A stretch of 64,000 bases of DNA from Paracidovorax sp031843945. GTDB taxonomy: Bacteria; Pseudomonadota; Gammaproteobacteria; Burkholderiales; Burkholderiaceae_C. The translations under genes and the position numbers were made by a program. The notes under the pieces are model-generated. The model ran no database searches and was not told where the DNA came from. It saw nothing but the letters and a program-made list of their open reading frames with translations. Positions 53,083-61,420 of this stretch are shown piece after piece. Positions within the stretch are counted from its first letter, which is position 1; every line of letters starts with the position of its first letter. The stretch is from NCBI RefSeq assembly GCF_031843945.1, contig NZ_JAVTJJ010000002.1, forward strand, positions 558,001 to 622,000, read 5' to 3'.

Positions 53083-54675
53083 TCAACCGCCGCTGCGCAG
53101 CAGATCCACCGCCTTCTCCGCAATCATGATGGTGGGCGCGTTGGTGTTGCCGCTCACGATGCGCGGCATGACGGAGGCATCCACCACGCGCAGCCCCTGC
53201 ATGCCGTGCACGCGCAGCTGGGCGTCGACCACGTCGAGCGGGCCAGGGCCCATGCGGCAGCTGCCCACGGGGTGGTAGACGGTGTCGGCATGCAGCTCGA
53301 TGAACTGCGCGATGTCTTCGTCGCTCTGAGCGGCGGCGCTGCGGGCCAGCTCGCGTGCGCCGTGCGCGGCCAGCGCCGGCTGCAGCAGAATTTCGCGCAT
53401 GCGGCGCACGCCCAGCACCAGGCGCTGCAGGTCGTCCTTGTCGGCAAAGAACGCCGGGTCTACCAGCGGCAAGGCATGCGGGTCGCTGCTGGCCAGCGTC
53501 ACCCGGCCTCGGCTTCGAGGCTGCAGCAGGCAGACGTGGCACGAATAGCCGTGGCCCCAGCTCATCTCGCGCCCATGGTCCAGCAGCTTGGCGATGACGA
53601 AGTGCAGCTGCAGGTCGGGCGCCGCTTCTTGCGGCCGGCTTTTAATGAAGCCGCCCGCCTCCGCAAAGTTGGTCGTCAGCAGGCCGGTGCGCCGTGCACG
53701 CCATTCGCGCACGCCCCGCAGCAGGTTGTGCGCGCCGGGCAAAGACAGGCCAAACAGGTCGGTGAGCGCCGGCGCGTCCATCACCTGCACCACGTCGGGG
53801 TGGTCGTGCAGGTGCTCGCCCACGCCGGGCAGGTCATGCACCACCGGCAGGCCGTGGCGCTGCAATTGCGCGGCGGGGCCCACGCCCGAGAGCATCAGCA
53901 GTTGGGGCGACAGCAACGCGCCGGCGGACAGCAGCACCTCGCGCGCGGCGCGCACGGTGTGCAGCGCGCCGCCCTGGCGGTATTGCACGCCCACGGCGCG
54001 CCGGCCTTCGAAGAGGATGCGCGTGGCGTGCGCGCCGGTTTCCACACGCAGGTTGGGGCGTGCGCGGTGCGGCGTGAGATAGGCCTTGGCAGCGCTGAAG
54101 CGCTCGCCCGCGCGGTGGGTGACCTGGTACAGCCCCACGCCTTCCTGCGACGCGCCATTGAAGTCGTCGTTGCGCGGGTGGCCCGCCTGCACGCCGGCAT
54201 CGACGAACGCGCGGGCGATGCGGTGGGGCGACTGCAGGTCGGCCACGTTCAGCGGCCCGCCGGTGGCGTGCCACGCGCTGGCGCCGCGCTCGTTGTGCTC
54301 GGCGCGCAGAAAGTACGGCAACACGTCGGCCCAGGCCCAGCCGGGGTTGCCCGCCACATGCGCCCAGTGGTCGTAGTCGGCAGGCTGGCCGCGCACGTAG
54401 ATCATGGCGTTGATGGAGCTGGAGCCGCCCAGCACGCGGCCGCGCGGCTGCAGGCCCCGGCGCCCGCCCAGGCCGGGCTGGGGCGTGGTGTGCTGGTTCC
54501 AGTTCAGGTTCTTGACGCGGCCCAGGCCCGCCAGGCCAGCGGGGCAGTGGATGAGCGCGCTGGTGTCGGGCGGCCCGGCCTCCAGCAGGCACACGCGCAC
54601 GGAGGGGTCTTCGCTGAGCCGGCCGGCCAGCACGCAGCCGGCCGAGCCGCCACCGATCACGATGTAGTCGAACAT
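53083..54675 (-). CDS. GMC-family FAD oxidoreductase (choline-dehydrogenase-like)
   Basis: 530 residues from ATG 54675. The FAD motif FDYIVIGGGSAGCVLAGRLSE, the signature RGRVLGGSSSINAM, LLSAGALLSPQLLMLSGVGP, and the C-terminal YHPVGSCRMG plus VVDASVMPRIVSGNTNAPTIMIAEKA are standard for GMC enzymes, which oxidise alcohols such as choline, alkanols or polyethylene glycol. Typical of the soluble or membrane-associated bacterial branch; the substrate is unclear. The frame remains open upstream, but the FAD motif normally lies at the very start. Confidence 0.93.
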   Translation of the reverse strand: MFDYIVIGGGSAGCVLAGRLSEDPSVRVCLLEAGPPDTSALIHCPAGLAGLGRVKNLNWNQHTTPQPGLGGRRGLQPRGRVLGGSSSINAMIYVRGQPADYDHWAHVAGNPGWAWADVLPYFLRAEHNERGASAWHATGGPLNVADLQSPHRIARAFVDAGVQAGHPRNDDFNGASQEGVGLYQVTHRAGERFSAAKAYLTPHRARPNLRVETGAHATRILFEGRRAVGVQYRQGGALHTVRAAREVLLSAGALLSPQLLMLSGVGPAAQLQRHGLPVVHDLPGVGEHLHDHPDVVQVMDAPALTDLFGLSLPGAHNLLRGVREWRARRTGLLTTNFAEAGGFIKSRPQEAAPDLQLHFVIAKLLDHGREMSWGHGYSCHVCLLQPRSRGRVTLASSDPHALPLVDPAFFADKDDLQRLVLGVRRMREILLQPALAAHGARELARSAAAQSDEDIAQFIELHADTVYHPVGSCRMGPGPLDVVDAQLRVHGMQGLRVVDASVMPRIVSGNTNAPTIMIAEKAVDLLRSGG

Positions 54676-54843
54676 GGTTGTCGCTGCCTCCCTGGTGTCT
54701 GGTCCCTGGTCTGCTTGTACCACCGGCGTGCACGCCCGCCAACCGCACGCGCGACGGCTGGGTGCGGGATTGCCGATACCATCGAAGCGACTTTCGACCG
54801 CTTTCATCAGCCATCATTTCCGGCATTCAACTAGGGGACTCAC

Positions 54844-55692
54844 ATGACGATCACGACCGTCGGCATCATCGGCGCGGGCACCATGGGCAACGGCATTGCG
54901 CAGGCGTGCGCGGTGTCGGGCATTGACGTGGTGATGGTGGACATTTCCGACGCAGCCGTGCAAAAGGGCCTGGCCACCGTGGCAGGCAGCCTGGACCGGC
55001 TCATCAAGAAGGAAAAGATCACCGCCGCCGACAAGGACGCAGCGCTGGCGCGCATCAAGACCTCGACCAGCTATGACGACCTGAAGGCTGCGCAACTGGT
55101 CATTGAGGCCGCCACCGAGAACTTCGATCTCAAGGTGAAGATCTTGAAGCAGGTCGACGGCATCGTGGCGCCGGAGGTCATCGTCGCGTCCAACACCTCG
55201 TCGATCTCCATCACCCAGCTGGCCGCCGTCACGTCGCGGCCCGAGCGCTTCATCGGCATGCACTTCTTCAACCCCGTGCCGATGATGGCGCTGGTGGAGA
55301 TCATTCGCGGCCTGCAGACCAGCGACGCCACGCACGACGCGGTGAAGGCGCTGGCCGAAGCGCTGGGCAAGAGCCCCATCACCGTGAAGAACGCGCCCGG
55401 CTTCGTGGTCAACCGCATCCTGGTGCCGATGATCAACGAGGCCTTCTTCGTGCTGGCCGAAGGCCTGGCGACGCCGGAAGACATCGACGCCGGCATGAAG
55501 CTGGGCTGCAACCAGCCCATCGGCCCGCTGGCACTGGCCGACATGATCGGCCTGGACGTCTGCCTCGCGGTGATGAACGTGTACCTGACCGAATTTGGCG
55601 ACAGCAAATACCGGCCCTGCCCGCTGCTCAAGGAAATGGTGGCCGCCGGCCGCCTGGGGCGCAAGACAGGGCGCGGCGTGTACGCGTATTGA
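54844..55692 (+). CDS. 3-hydroxybutyryl-CoA dehydrogenase
   Basis: 282 residues. VGIIGAGTMGNGIAQACA binds NAD, NTSSISITQLAA and GMHFFNPVPMMALVEII contain the catalytic Ser/His region, and KNAPGFVVNRILVPMINEAF starts the C-terminal dimer domain. The enzyme interconverts acetoacetyl-CoA and 3-hydroxybutyryl-CoA in butyrate, polyhydroxybutyrate or aromatic catabolism. A GGGGA ribosome site precedes ATG 54844. It stands alone; a palindromic repeat copy follows the gene. Confidence 0.95.
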   Translation: MTITTVGIIGAGTMGNGIAQACAVSGIDVVMVDISDAAVQKGLATVAGSLDRLIKKEKITAADKDAALARIKTSTSYDDLKAAQLVIEAATENFDLKVKILKQVDGIVAPEVIVASNTSSISITQLAAVTSRPERFIGMHFFNPVPMMALVEIIRGLQTSDATHDAVKALAEALGKSPITVKNAPGFVVNRILVPMINEAFFVLAEGLATPEDIDAGMKLGCNQPIGPLALADMIGLDVCLAVMNVYLTEFGDSKYRPCPLLKEMVAAGRLGRKTGRGVYAY

Positions 55693-55745
55693 GTGGCCGG
55701 GGTGGCGCCCCTGCGCAGCGGGCCAGAAAGCCGCCCTCTTCGGAC

Positions 55746-55807
55746 TTTGAGCAAAAAGTGCCTCCAGCGCTTGGTAAATAAGCGCTTGCAGCTATTACTT
55801 TAATAGC
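55746..55807 (-). repeat. Dispersed palindromic repeat copy
   Basis: On the minus strand: GCTATTAAAGTAATAGCTGC, then AAGCGCTTATTTACCAAGCGCT, then GGAGGCACTTTTTGC. It lies between the dehydrogenase and ohrR and would read as AIKVIAASAYLPSAGG in the frame that is open in srkA. Confidence 0.87.
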
Positions 55808-55894
55808 GTCAAAGTGCATCCACCGATGGGAGTTGCAAGCCCCTGGCACCCGCCGGCAAAAGCCACCACCCCGGCAGTGGCTTTCTCGATTCAA

Positions 55895-55923
55895 TTGCAC
55901 ACAATTCAATTGTTCGCAATAAT
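55895..55923 (+). promoter_or_regulatory. ohrR promoter with operator in the spacer
   Basis: TTGCAC (55895-55900) and AATAAT (55918-55923) are separated by exactly 17 bases. The spacer begins with the perfect palindrome ACAATT-C-AATTGT (55901-55913), the type of AT-rich dyad bound by OhrR, so a bound repressor would sit on the polymerase site. The predicted transcription start falls at or next to the ATG at 55931, and no ribosome site is present, suggesting a leaderless message. Confidence 0.65.
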
Positions 55924-55930
55924 TCAACAC

Positions 55931-56419
55931 ATGACAGCCACCACCGCCCCACAGACCACTGCCGGCATCGCCGCTGCTGAGCTGCTGCGGCTGGACAACC
56001 AGGTCTGCTTTGCGCTGTATTCGGCCTCGCTGGCGATGACCAAGCTCTACAAGCCGCTGCTGGACGCCATCGGCCTGACCTATCCGCAATATCTGGTGAT
56101 GCTCACGCTCTGGGAGCGCGACGGCCTGACGGTGTCCGAACTGGGCGAGCGCCTGTTTCTCGACTCCGGCACGCTCACCCCGCTGCTCAAGCGGCTGGAG
56201 GCGTCGGGCCACGTCAGCCGGCTGCGCGACATGCAGGACGAGCGCCGTGTGCGCATCACCCTCACGCCGCAAGGCCGCGCGTTGCGCCAGCAGGCCGAGC
56301 GCATTCCGCCGTGCGTGCTGGAAAGCACGCAATGCACGCTGCCCGAACTCACTGCGCTGACGCAGCAACTGACCACACTGCGCGCCCGGCTGGGCCACCC
56401 GCCCGGCCCGGCCGCTTGA
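55931..56419 (+). CDS. ohrR: MarR/OhrR-family organic peroxide sensor repressor
   Basis: 162 residues. LDNQVCFALYSASLAM carries the reactive Cys of OhrR near residue 24, followed by YPQYLVMLTLWE with the tyrosines that contact the oxidised cysteine. The winged helix (VSELGERLFLDSGTLTPLLKRLE, RDMQDERRVRITLTPQG) is standard MarR. Oxidation by organic hydroperoxides should release it from the operator at 55901, turning on ohr, which starts 64 bases downstream with no operator of its own. Confidence 0.93.
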   Translation: MTATTAPQTTAGIAAAELLRLDNQVCFALYSASLAMTKLYKPLLDAIGLTYPQYLVMLTLWERDGLTVSELGERLFLDSGTLTPLLKRLEASGHVSRLRDMQDERRVRITLTPQGRALRQQAERIPPCVLESTQCTLPELTALTQQLTTLRARLGHPPGPAA

Positions 56420-56483
56420 AGCAACCCCTTTCACCCTGGCCTGAACGGGCCATTTTTCAACCCGCAATCGAAGGAAACGCACC

Positions 56484-56900
56484 ATGACCACGCTCGACAA
56501 AGTTCTCTACACCGCCCGCGCCCACACCACCGGCGGCCGTGACGGCGCCTCGCGCACCGACGATGGCCGCCTGGACGTGACGCTGTCCGCACCCGGCACC
56601 AGCGGCACCGGCACCAACCCCGAGCAGCTGTTCGCTGCCGGCTACTCGGCCTGCTTCATCGGCGCGCTGAAGGCCGTCGGCGGCAAGATCGGCATCGCCG
56701 TGCCGCAAGACGTGTCGGTGGACGCTGAAGTGGACCTGGGCACCATTCCAGACGCCTACGGTATTGCCGCCCGCCTGAAGGTCAGCCTGCCCGGCCTGGA
56801 CAAGGAACAAGCCCAGAAGCTGGTGGACGCCGCCCATCAGGTGTGCCCGTACTCCAACGCCACGCGCGGCAACATCGACGTGACGATCACGCTGGCCTAA
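56484..56900 (+). CDS. ohr: Organic hydroperoxide resistance protein Ohr
   Basis: 138 residues of the OsmC/Ohr superfamily. TNPEQLFAAGYSACFIGAL holds the peroxidatic Cys and HQVCPYSNATRGN the resolving Cys; both are needed for the thiol-dependent reduction of fatty acid and other organic hydroperoxides. It is probably transcribed from the ohrR promoter. A strong terminator follows at 56961. Confidence 0.95.
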   Translation: MTTLDKVLYTARAHTTGGRDGASRTDDGRLDVTLSAPGTSGTGTNPEQLFAAGYSACFIGALKAVGGKIGIAVPQDVSVDAEVDLGTIPDAYGIAARLKVSLPGLDKEQAQKLVDAAHQVCPYSNATRGNIDVTITLA

Positions 56901-56960
56901 GAACTTCCGGTCGCCCGCCCCCATCGATGCCTGCGCGCTGCGCGGGCTATCGAAACCATA

Positions 56961-56999
56961 GCCGCCAGCGCTTTATTCATAAGCGCTGGCGGCTTTTTT
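56961..56999 (+). terminator. Rho-independent terminator after ohr
   Basis: GCCGCCAGCGCTT and AAGCGCTGGCGGC form a perfect 13-base stem around ATTCAT, followed by TTTTTT. The core AGCGCTT...AAGCGCT is the same as in the dispersed palindromic repeat, so the terminator may have been built from a repeat copy. Confidence 0.92.
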
Positions 57000-57091
57000 C
57001 ATTCTCAGCCCGGTGGGAATGAGCGCCTTGACCGTGGTTGCGGCCGGGTCGCATTCGGGGCAGTCGGCTGCACGCACGGCACGCGCCGACA

Positions 57092-58162
57092 ATGCAGGCC
57101 ATGCAGATGCCCTCAGATCCCTCCCTCGACACCGCACCCGGCGGCTCCCACCCTTACTCGGCGCTCACCCCGGACCTGGTGCTCGACGCGCTGGCGAGCG
57201 TGGGCCTGTATGGCGACGGCCGGCTGATGGCCCTGGGCTCGTACGAGAACCGGGTCTACCAGGCCACGCTGGAGGACGACGGCGCGCGCGTGGTCGCCAA
57301 GTTCTACCGCCCAGGCCGGTGGAGCGAGGCGCAGATCCTGGAAGAGCACGCTTTCGCGGCCGAGCTCCATGAGGCCGAAGTGCCCATGGTCGCGCCGCTG
57401 GCCATCGACGGCAGCACGCTGCACACGCACGCCGGCTTTTCGTTTTCCGTCAGCCCCTGGCGCGGCGGGCGCACGCCCGAGCTGGACGACTTCGAGGTGC
57501 TGGAATGGATCGGCCGGTTCCTGGCGCGCATCCACACCGTGGGCGCGGCCCGGCCCTTCGTGCACCGCTCGGCCATCGACGTGCAGACGATGGCCCAAGA
57601 GCCCTTCGACTGGCTGCTGGGCCACGAGATCATTCCGCTGGACCAGCAATCAGCCTGGCGCGACGCCTGCACGAAAGCTATTGATTTAATAGCTGCTAGC
57701 GCTTATCCAGCAAGCGCTGGAGGCAGTTTTGGCTTGAAATCCACCACCGCCATCCGCCTGCATGGCGACTGCCACCCCGGCAACGTGCTGTGGACGCCGC
57801 TGGACGAATACGGCCGGGGCGGCCCGCACTTCGTGGACCTGGACGACGCCCGCACCGGCCCCGCCGTACAAGACCTGTGGATGATGCTGTCGGGCGACCG
57901 CCGCCAGCGCACGCAGCAGCTGTCGGCCCTGCTGGACGGCTACGAGCAGTTCCGCAGCTTCGACCGCCGCGAGCTGGCGCTGATCGAGCCGCTGCGCACG
58001 CTTCGCCTCATCCACTACAGCGCCTGGCTGGCGCGCCGCTGGGCCGACCCGATCTTTCCCATCAACTTTCCGTGGTTCGGCAGCAGCGACTACTGGCGCG
58101 GCCAGGTCAACATGCTGCACGAGCAGATCGAGGCGATGGGCGAGGAGCCGTTGGCGGCTTGA
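57092..58162 (+). CDS. srkA: Stress response kinase SrkA (YihE-type Ser/Thr kinase) with repeat-derived insert
   Basis: 356 residues of the aminoglycoside-phosphotransferase fold. SYENRVYQATLEDDGARVVAKFYRPGRW holds the ATP lysine, RLHGDCHPGNVLW the catalytic Asp loop and FVDLDDARTGP the metal Asp. The enzyme is a cytosolic protein kinase linked to envelope and oxidative stress. Residues 196-216 are encoded by an in-frame copy of the dispersed palindromic repeat (57677-57739), lying just before the catalytic loop; the protein is longer than the roughly 330 residues of the E. coli enzyme. The kinase motifs are intact, so the insert seems tolerated. Confidence 0.92.
   Translation: MQAMQMPSDPSLDTAPGGSHPYSALTPDLVLDALASVGLYGDGRLMALGSYENRVYQATLEDDGARVVAKFYRPGRWSEAQILEEHAFAAELHEAEVPMVAPLAIDGSTLHTHAGFSFSVSPWRGGRTPELDDFEVLEWIGRFLARIHTVGAARPFVHRSAIDVQTMAQEPFDWLLGHEIIPLDQQSAWRDACTKAIDLIAASAYPASAGGSFGLKSTTAIRLHGDCHPGNVLWTPLDEYGRGGPHFVDLDDARTGPAVQDLWMMLSGDRRQRTQQLSALLDGYEQFRSFDRRELALIEPLRTLRLIHYSAWLARRWADPIFPINFPWFGSSDYWRGQVNMLHEQIEAMGEEPLAA
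57677..57739 (+). repeat. Dispersed palindromic repeat copy inside srkA
   Basis: GCTATTGATTTAATAGCTGC, then AGCGCTTATCCAGCAAGCGCT, then GGAGGCAGTTTTGGCTTGAAA. It closely resembles the intergenic copies and adds 21 codons in frame, reading AIDLIAASAYPASAGG and onward. Confidence 0.92.
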
Positions 58163-58375
58163 GAGCCCGCCTCGGGGTGGTGTGCGCGGCCAGTGCGCCA
58201 CGACGTGCAAACAATGATTTCACGGGCAAGAAAGACTGCGCGCTCTATCTTTGCGCCCGCTGAAGCCCAGGCCACAGCCGGTGTGCACGCACGCCACACC
58301 CTGAAATCGATGACGCGCCCCTGCCGTTGAAGCCCCTTCTCAGGTCCCTCCACGCGGCCGGTTTCTCCCCCAACT

Positions 58376-59082
58376 AAGCGCATCGCGGTTCTTGTAGACG
58401 ACATCATCCTGCGAGAGCTGATCCAGGCCACCCTGGAGCGCGCCGGCCACGCCCACCAGGGCTACGGCCAGGCCGGCCCGCTGCTGCGCGATCTGCACCG
58501 CGAAACCTTCGACCTGGTGCTGGTGGACTGGCATCTGCCCGGCATGGATGGCCCGGACGCCGTACGCGCCATGCGCAAGGCCGCCCCGGCGACCATGCCC
58601 ATCGTCTTTCTCACGCGGCGCAACACCGGGCAGTACGTGGTGGATGGGCTGGACTGGGGCACGGACGAATACATGATCAAACCGGTCCGCATGGGCGAGC
58701 TGCTGCGCGCATCAACGCCCTGCTGCGCCGGGCCTACCCGGCCGCCATGTCCGGCACGCTGGACTTCGGCCGCGACCGCTTCGACGCGCAAAGCCGCAGC
58801 CTGTGGGTGGATGGCGTGCAGGTGGCGCTGAAGAACAAGGAATACGAAGTGGCGCTGTGCCTCTTCCAGAACATGGGCCGCGTGCTGTCGCACGCGCACT
58901 TGCAAGAGCTGGTGTGAAAGGAAGACGCCGCCGAGGCCAGTTCGCGTGCGCTGGCGGTGTAGGCCTCGCGCCTGCGCAGCAAGCTGAACCTGAACGCCGG
59001 CGGCGGATTCGCGTTGACCGCGGTGTACCGCACGGGCTACCGGCTGCACGCGCAAACGGGCAGCCAACCCCTCTGCCCATAG
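58376..59082 (+). pseudogene. Dead OmpR-type response regulator gene
   Basis: The reading starts RIAVLVDDIILRELI with no start codon in place, continues through the receiver (VLVDWHLPGMDG, FLTRRN, YMIKPVRMGEL) and then loses frame at about 58705, where one base is missing from the expected ELLARINALLRR. The next frame gives a winged-helix output domain (SLWVDGVQVALKNKEYEVAL, TAVYRTGYRL) broken by TGA at 58915 and TAG at 58960. Relatives have Trp at the first stop. Three or four independent lesions show long-standing decay. Confidence 0.88.
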
Positions 59083-59106
59083 CCCGCCGAGCGGCGAGGC
59101 GTTGTC

Positions 59107-59721
59107 TCAGCGTGCCAGCGACTGCTTCCAGCCCTGCACGATCACGGTGTTGAAGAACTGCCTGTCCAGCCACAGCCACACCAGCACCGGCGTGAGCGTG
59201 GGAAGCACCAGCACCCCGAACTGGTAGCCGTACACGATGGCCTCCAGTTCCCAGCCGCCCACGCGCAGCACGGCCGGGTCCATGCGCGCAGCCAACGCCA
59301 TCTGCATCAGCAAAAACATCACCATGCTGACTGCCTGCGCGGGCAGCAGCAGCAGGTAGCCCACCACCGCGCGCCGCAGCCGCCCGTCGGCCCTGCCGGC
59401 CACCCGCGCCGCCAGCAGCAGGGCCAGGAAGATCGGCAAGCCGTAGGCATATCGCCCCGGGTCGGCGTCCAGCGAGATCTCTGCGCGCCGGCCACCGGCC
59501 TGGTCGACCGCCACTTCCACCGTGGTGTCCACCTCGATGAGGCCAGGCGCCGTGCGCACGGAGCGCACCCACATCGGCGTGGCGCGCTCCAGCGCCATGT
59601 GTGAGATGACCGCCACGGGGTAGGACGTCCACGGGGAGATCTTGGTCCACAGCAAGGTCAGCACCACCACACCTGCAAAGGCGGACAGCGCAAAGGTCAC
59701 CAGCACCGACGGGCGTCGCAT
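59107..59721 (-). CDS. Exosortase H-associated membrane protein
   Basis: 204 residues with about four hydrophobic segments: an N-terminal helix (VLVTFALSAFAGVVVLTLL), a periplasmic stretch (TPMWVRSVRTAPGLIEVDTTVEV), then helices near 95-110, 120-145 and 160-180. It directly follows the exosortase H gene on the same strand, the usual position of its partner protein. Its role in sorting is not established. The start at 59721 gives MRRPSVLVTF; codons upstream look non-native. Confidence 0.75.
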   Translation of the reverse strand: MRRPSVLVTFALSAFAGVVVLTLLWTKISPWTSYPVAVISHMALERATPMWVRSVRTAPGLIEVDTTVEVAVDQAGGRRAEISLDADPGRYAYGLPIFLALLLAARVAGRADGRLRRAVVGYLLLLPAQAVSMVMFLLMQMALAARMDPAVLRVGGWELEAIVYGYQFGVLVLPTLTPVLVWLWLDRQFFNTVIVQGWKQSLAR

Positions 59722-59794
59722 TTCATTTCCTTTTTTGGTTGCGGGGGTCGCATCAGCGGGTTGAGAGCCGCTGAAGCACAGCGCCCCTCGGGCA

Positions 59795-60415
59795 TCATGC
59801 GGCCGGCTTGGCGTGGGGCGACAGATCCAGCGACGAGCTGACCACACCGCCACCGGACGGCGGGCGCACCGGCGTGCGGCGGGCCATGGGCGGCGGCGGG
59901 GGCTCGTCGGGCGGTGGTGGCGGCGCATTCAGCCGGGCCGCGCGCGCGCCGGCGCGCACCCACAGCAGCCAGACCACCAGCACGTCGAGCATGATCAAGC
60001 CCTGCCAGAGGAATTCATGGGCGAAGTCGAACACCGCGGTATTCCACTGGCCCAGATAGAAGAGGCTGATCACCCGCACCACGTTCAGCGCCTGCACCGC
60101 CACGAACCCGGCGACCAGCCCCATCAGCTTGTGCCGCCACGTGGACGGAAACGCCATGATCGCGGCGAACAGCACGATGCAGGCCTCGATGCCGTTGCAG
60201 CCAGGCTCGATGGACACCCCGAAGCCCGTCACCTGGTTCCACAGCACCTTGCCCGATGCAGCGGCCGAGCTGTCGAACCACATGACCAGGGTGGCGCACA
60301 TGCGCGCCAGCAGGGCCGTCCAGGGCAGCACGATGTGCTGCTGCACCCAGTTCAGCATGTTGAGACCGAAGAGCGACAGTTGCAGGAACAGGAAAAGGGC
60401 GAAGAAGCGCAGCAT
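59795..60415 (-). CDS. xrtH: Exosortase H
   Basis: 206 residues with about five membrane helices. The transpeptidase-like triad of exosortases is present: Cys in EPGCNGIEACIVLFAAIMAFP, Arg in ALNVVRVISLFYLG and His in VFDFAHEFLWQGLIM. The EPGCNGIEA form fits the short XrtH branch, which is thought to process proteins with an IPTL-CTERM tail at the inner membrane. The C-terminal 50 residues form a Pro-rich cytosolic tail (PPPPPDEPPPPP). No IPTL-CTERM protein was found in this window, only a decayed DUF11 gene next door. Confidence 0.88.
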   Translation of the reverse strand: MLRFFALFLFLQLSLFGLNMLNWVQQHIVLPWTALLARMCATLVMWFDSSAAASGKVLWNQVTGFGVSIEPGCNGIEACIVLFAAIMAFPSTWRHKLMGLVAGFVAVQALNVVRVISLFYLGQWNTAVFDFAHEFLWQGLIMLDVLVVWLLWVRAGARAARLNAPPPPPDEPPPPPMARRTPVRPPSGGGVVSSSLDLSPHAKPAA

Positions 60416-60494
60416 GGCGATGGGGGCGAAAGGATAGGCAAAAAGTCAGGCCGCCTTGAGAGACTGAAACCCAGAAGGGGTGGCCTGTGCCGTA

Positions 60495-61078
60495 TCAATT
60501 ATCTATCGGCCCCGTGTGGCGGGGCCTGTGCTTTACCCGCGCCGCGTCGTCGGCAGGCGCCAAACCGCCCTGGCAGCTGAAGGTGGCCGACGAGGGCACG
60601 GTGCCGTTCAGGTTGGTGGGAAACGCGTCGCTCATCACCACGTTGGTGGCGCACGAGGGGCCTGCATTGTTCACCGTGATGGTGTAGCGGGTGCTCTCGC
60701 CAGCGACCAGGCCGTCGTTGGTGTGGCTCATCCCCAGCGTCACGTCCAGTTCGGCAGGGGTGAGCGTGGCTTCCGCGCTGGCCGTGTTGTTGTCCAGGCG
60801 CATTTCCGTGGTGGTCGTCGTTGGTGCCGTTACTGTCGTTGATCTGGCTGGCGCGGGCGATAGCCGTGTTGCTGCAGGCGCCCGAAACTGCCACCTTGGG
60901 CCGACTGACGACGGCAGTGTTCACCGACGCCCCTGGGGCCAGCGAGGCGATGGTGCAGGTGAGGGTGCGGGAATCGCTGTTGGCGTTTCCGTTCGGAGCC
61001 GGACAGGTGGCGCCCGCACCGGGCGTGGCCGACACGAAGCCGCCGCCAGGGTAGCGCGGGCTGCCAGCGGTGGGTGTA
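60495..61078 (-). pseudogene. Remnant of a DUF11-repeat surface protein
   Basis: Two minus-strand frames join into parts of DUF11 repeats. The first reads GFVSATPGAGATCPAPNG, RTLTCTIASLAPGAS and ASQINDSNGTNDD. A one-base slip near 60806-60825, within a run of ACG/ACC units, then shifts to NNTASAEATLTPAELDVTLG and YTITVNNAGPSCATNVVMSD. There is no start, signal peptide or C-terminal sorting tail. DUF11 proteins are frequent exosortase substrates, so this may be the lost target of xrtH. Confidence 0.75.
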
Positions 61079-61081
61079 TCG

Positions 61082-61372
61082 ATGGCCGAGCAGCGGGTGC
61101 GGCAACTGGCATCGGCCTGTGCGTTGAACCACACCGCGCTGATGCGCAGGCAAACCCATGCGCTGAGCGGCGCCGCAGGCAGCTTCGGGCTGCAGCGCCT
61201 GGGCGAGCTGGCCCAGACGCTGGAAACCTACCTGGAACGGGGCGAGCCGCCGGACAAACTGGCGCGGCTCACCGCAGAGATCGAGGCCTGCGCGCTGCGC
61301 GGCCGGGCCTTGCTGCGCAGCGCCCAAGCTGCGGCGGCAGACGATGTCGCTGCAGCGCGAACCCTCGCCTGA
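61082..61372 (+). pseudogene. HPt-domain fragment, probably the tail of a lost hybrid kinase
   Basis: 96 residues from ATG 61082. RQTHALSGAAGSFGLQRLGELAQTLETYLE matches a histidine phosphotransfer domain, with the phospho-His in THALSG, and the C-terminal helix follows. The left edge abuts the DUF11 remnant, so the rest of a sensor kinase appears to have been deleted. It might still be made as a small free HPt protein. The dead response regulator at 58376 could belong to the same lost system. Confidence 0.6.
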
Positions 61373-61420
61373 CCGGGGCGGGCGCTGCAGCATCAGCCTG
61401 CAGCACCACCGCCCCCACGC

